NCBI GenBank assembly: GCA_029964075.1
Contig: CM057142.1
Location: forward strand, 27,406,392-27,470,391
Source of the DNA: Patiria pectinifera
Taxonomy: Eukaryota; Echinodermata; Asteroidea; Valvatida; Asterinidae
Length of the DNA: 64,000 bases
Reading direction: 5' to 3'
Made by a program: the position numbers and the translations under genes. The notes under the pieces are model-generated. The model was not told where the DNA came from, did not search any database, and saw only the letters and a program-made list of their open reading frames with translations. Below, piece by piece: positions 62,319 to 64,000 of this stretch (position 1 is its first letter; each line of letters starts with the position of its first letter).

Positions 62319-62399
62319 AAAAAAAAGCCAAACAATTCTTCAGAAATGAGACAGCTACCCAATGGTTTGAGCTTGCTTAACTACAGAGTAAAATATAAA

Positions 62400-62735
62400 C
62401 ATGTTGGAGTTATACTAGGCGCATCCTTCTTTGTGAACTGGTATGTACAGCTTTTGTATGGCTATTTGCATATCTGCGTTTGTATTCGAAGCCAATACAT
62501 CCAGAACTGAAACGCCAACAATGTACATGTATGTGCACATATGTACTTCCAATGATATCCTACCGTGCCCATGCAGCCGCACCTGTACTCTCACGTTGTA
62601 TTTAGAACTCACAGCTTCAATTTCATTCCATGTAACTTTGTTCAACGATCACGCACATTCGTTCAAAAAGTCTGCGCCCAGAACGCGTCTGCAACTATTC
62701 CACACGAAGGGATGAGGAGTTGGCACTCTATACGT
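62400..62735 (+). mobile_element. decayed hAT-like copy A6
   Basis: Shares GGCTATTTGCATATCTGCG and TCTGCGCCCAGAACG with the A family, but the ends are unrecognisable and the interior is shortened. Confidence 0.6.
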
Positions 62736-62820
62736 AAATACGTCATTTGAAAATTTCTCAGAAAGACGTTTTCACCACACCTTTCTGGTTTCTGTGCTGG
62801 GCAATTCCGTAAATTCAGAA

Positions 62821-63086
62821 GGGCAATTCCACGGTTACTCACGTTACATTTTTGATGTACTTTTTGAGTTTCCTGGGGATGTAATTACCTTACTGAAAAG
62901 GTTTAATAACTGTTATCCCCATGGTAGATAGAGTAGACCTAGACCTACCTAAGCACCAAAGTGAAAGATGACATCCAGAAAAATGTGTTATGTATGATAA
63001 ACAAGACGCACAAAATCGGTTACTCACGTTACCAGGAAACTCAAAAGTACATCAAAAATGTAACGCGAGTAACTGTAGAATTGCCC
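62821..63086. mobile_element. foldback MITE J2
   Basis: Ends GGGCAATTCCACGGTTACTC and GAGTAACTGTAGAATTGCCC. Same family as J1, without the internal extra inverted pair at full strength. Nested in K1. Confidence 0.82.
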
Positions 63087-63323
63087 AGATGTACATGTCA
63101 GACAATTTAATGAGCTGCTGTTGGAAAAGTGAATGTAATACATCACTGAAATGGGACATTAAATGAGTAGAAAATAATAGACCCATCGCAAATGACGTCA
63201 CTGCCTACAAATTGTTACCTGCATCGGCATTGTGGAGTCGAATTTGCACGACACGCATCGGCGTAAGACACAACTAAGGTGCCACCACCTTAACACCCTT
63301 GTACATACATCATGTGGTCGGAC

Positions 63324-63847
63324 CATAGAGCTATATTACATGTAAATTACTAGAGCGCTAACTCATGTACAAAGTGATGCCTGCTGGGCGCATCCATGTT
63401 TGTATATAAACCTGTGGAGAACTGGAAATTTTGTACGCATTTTGTACGTCTATTTGCATATCTGCGTATTCCATACCAGTGCGTCATCGAAGCCGATACG
63501 CCAAAAACCGAAACGCACGATCAGCAAATGAGCGTGTCATTTTGCTCTACGCAAACAGCGCAACACGTGTGCTTATCCACTGCAGCCTTGATTAACCGTA
63601 TTATTATTTTTTTTTACCGTAACACGCGTAAGAAGTTTGCGTACGTTCTACTTGCGCCGGCGTTGCATGATTTAGAGTACACTTCTAAAATTCAATCCAT
63701 CTAGTTTCATTGTGTTCTACAAACACGCACACATTTAGCTGTATGCACCCACATGAGTTCAAAATGTCTGCGCCCAGGACGGCTTCAAAGCGGCTCCACA
63801 CGCAAGAATGAAGAGTTAGCGCTCTAGTAATTTAATATAGCTCTATG
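63324..63847 (+). mobile_element. hAT-like MITE A5
   Basis: Perfect 8-bp target duplication GGTCGGAC (63316-63323 and 63848-63855). The left TIR carries an extra six bases ACATGT-type block. 524 bases. Confidence 0.95.
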
Positions 63848-64000
63848 GGTCGGACGTATTCAGAGAATTGGATTTTACGGAATTGCCCAACTGTCAAGTT
63901 AAGAGTTGCATTACAATGTACACAGCGTTTCTGCATCGCATGTACATCTTGGTTTGAATGCTTTCCTTCCAAGTCAAAACTCAGGATGCTGGATGACGTG

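Larger units (their letters stand above)
62799..63888. mobile_element. TIR element K1 hosting J2 and A5
   Basis: Ends GGGCAATTCCGTAAATTC and GGATTTTACGGAATTGCCC. Of its 1090 bases, about 790 belong to the two later insertions. Confidence 0.7.
59886..64000. other. 3' untranslated and downstream region
   Basis: Holds the 185-bp duplication (60231-60595), the GTCCTCACAA minisatellite (60640-61070), about 900 bases of AT-rich DNA with a candidate ATTAAA, D4 (62000-62318), a decayed hAT-like copy (62400-62735) and K1 with two nested elements (62799-63888). No second gene starts here. Confidence 0.7.

Overview
The window is animal nuclear DNA. It has GT-AG introns of up to about 10 kb, short GC-richer exons, and AT-rich intron sequence packed with small transposons. 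The sharp TACATG and TACCGG repeats, the many short TIR elements and the tRNA-derived SINEs with TTATTA tails suggest a marine invertebrate deuterostome (echinoderm or hemichordate is my best guess). That assignment is inference from sequence style, not proof.

One protein gene is recognisable, on the + strand. It is an orthologue of PPP4R4, the HEAT-repeat regulatory subunit 4 of protein phosphatase 4. I resolve 22 coding exons from 5433 to the stop codon at 59883-59885. All reading phases close, giving 793 complete residues plus a split first codon. The N-terminal exons and the promoter lie upstream of the window. Exons 1-15 encode the conserved HEAT scaffold. Exon 16 is an acidic, probably helical linker. 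Exons 17-21 encode a Ser/Lys-rich, probably disordered tail with repeated RKGS motifs and two in-frame skippable exons. Exon 22 carries the last eight codons and the stop. No other protein gene is supported on either strand.

Most of the remaining sequence is repeats. An hAT-like MITE family has five full copies with 8-bp target duplications. Several MITE families end in TTAA (piggyBac-like). Others carry GGGCCC, GGCC-A(n) or GGGCAATTCC ends. At least two elements are flanked by TA (Tc1/mariner/pogo-like). There are three tRNA-derived SINE families, two tRNA-like units, minisatellites and tandem duplications. Nesting is common, up to three levels. Downstream of the stop are a 185-bp duplication and a 430-bp GTCCTCACAA-type minisatellite, then more transposon remnants.

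The most interesting signal comes from comparing sister copies of the same repeats. Extra six-base blocks (CATGTA, CCGGTA, GGCCTA) are inserted exactly after a TA, leaving TA-NNNN-TA with a four-base palindromic core. This looks like excision scars of TA-targeting transposons. It would explain why TACATGTA and TACCGGTA are scattered, and arrayed, throughout this DNA.
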